Positions 5,742 to 5,990 of a stretch of 5,990 nucleotides of DNA are shown here, one piece after another; positions within the stretch are counted from its first letter, which is position 1; each line of letters opens with the position of its first letter. The notes below the pieces were generated by a model, which saw only the letters and a program-made list of their open reading frames with translations, did no database searches and was not told the DNA's origin. Position numbers and translations under genes: made by a program. Source of the DNA: Alphaproteobacteria bacterium (GTDB taxonomy: Bacteria; Pseudomonadota; Alphaproteobacteria; Rickettsiales; UBA3002); contig JAKFUW010000013.1 in assembly GCA_021732545.1 (NCBI GenBank), positions 1-5,990 on the forward strand, in the 5' to 3' direction.

Positions 5742-5990
5742 GTGACCACTCACCACGCCATTGCAAAACAATTCGCAAAAGCAGCAAGCGTGTATGATGC
5801 TCATGCCACGTTTCAAGCCAGCATCGCGCAACAATTATGGACGTTATGCGCGCAGCATTTATCCGATGACGCACCGCTAATTTTAGATTCAGGCTGCGGC
5901 ACTGCGCGGTTGTGGTCCGACCTTCAAATGCATCGCGTCATCGGTATCGATAATGCCTTTGAAATGTGCTTTCACGCCAAACAACATATC
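5742..5990 (+). CDS. bioC: Malonyl-ACP O-methyltransferase, 3' end cut by window
   Basis: A SAM-dependent methyltransferase that methylates malonyl-ACP, so that the disguised ester can be extended by fatty acid synthesis to pimeloyl-ACP methyl ester. Only 83 residues are seen, about a third of the family's length. The N-terminus HHAIAKQFAKAASVYDAHATFQ lines up with the KQAIAAAFGRAAAHYEQHA region of E. coli BioC. SAM motif I is LILDSGCGTAR (residues 46-56), and the acidic residue after the second strand is Asp70 in VIGIDNAFEM. The GTG start at 5742 is chosen by this alignment. No clear ribosome site precedes it, and the frame is open upstream through element E into the bioH-like gene (ATG codons at 5547 and 5550), so the start is not certain. 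It is third in the rightward unit, 109 nt after the previous stop. Confidence 0.87.
   Translation, partial: MTTHHAIAKQFAKAASVYDAHATFQASIAQQLWTLCAQHLSDDAPLILDSGCGTARLWSDLQMHRVIGIDNAFEMCFHAKQHI

Overview
The window carries most of a biotin biosynthesis locus, flanked on the left by the 3' part of an unrelated peptidase gene. Protein sequence patterns, and a dense set of short palindromic repeats of the TGTCATTGCGAG...CTCGCAATGACA type, suggest a Gram-negative bacterium, most likely an alphaproteobacterium of balanced base composition. I cannot place it to order or species from sequence alone.

Layout. Positions 1-1078 (+) hold the C-terminal 358 residues of an M3-family oligoendopeptidase (PepF type, HELGH zinc motif). 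It converges on bioA (1167-2441, -), which follows bioB (2547-3527, -) in a leftward bioB-bioA unit. A 187-bp divergent control region (3528-3714) separates this from a rightward unit: bioF (3715-4854), an alpha/beta-hydrolase in the bioH position (4826-5632, overlapping bioF by 29 nt), and bioC (5742 to past the window end).

How the genes work together. BioC methylates malonyl-ACP so that it can enter fatty acid synthesis. The BioH-like esterase should release pimeloyl-ACP from the methyl ester, BioF makes 8-amino-7-oxononanoate (KAPA), BioA makes 7,8-diaminononanoate (DAPA), and BioB inserts sulfur into dethiobiotin. Only bioD is missing from the window; it may lie downstream of bioC or elsewhere. 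All diagnostic catalytic residues I looked for in BioA, BioB, BioF and the hydrolase are present.

Most unusual feature. Five palindromic elements of at least three sequence types occupy about two thirds of the intergenic DNA, and one (4959-5048, exactly 90 bp) lies in frame inside the bioH-like gene, adding 30 residues just before the catalytic serine region without breaking the frame. Another (5610-5713) supplies the last residues and stop codon of the same gene and runs up to bioC, whose frame is open all the way through it. This resembles in principle the Rickettsia palindromic elements known to sit inside protein genes, but the sequence family here is different.
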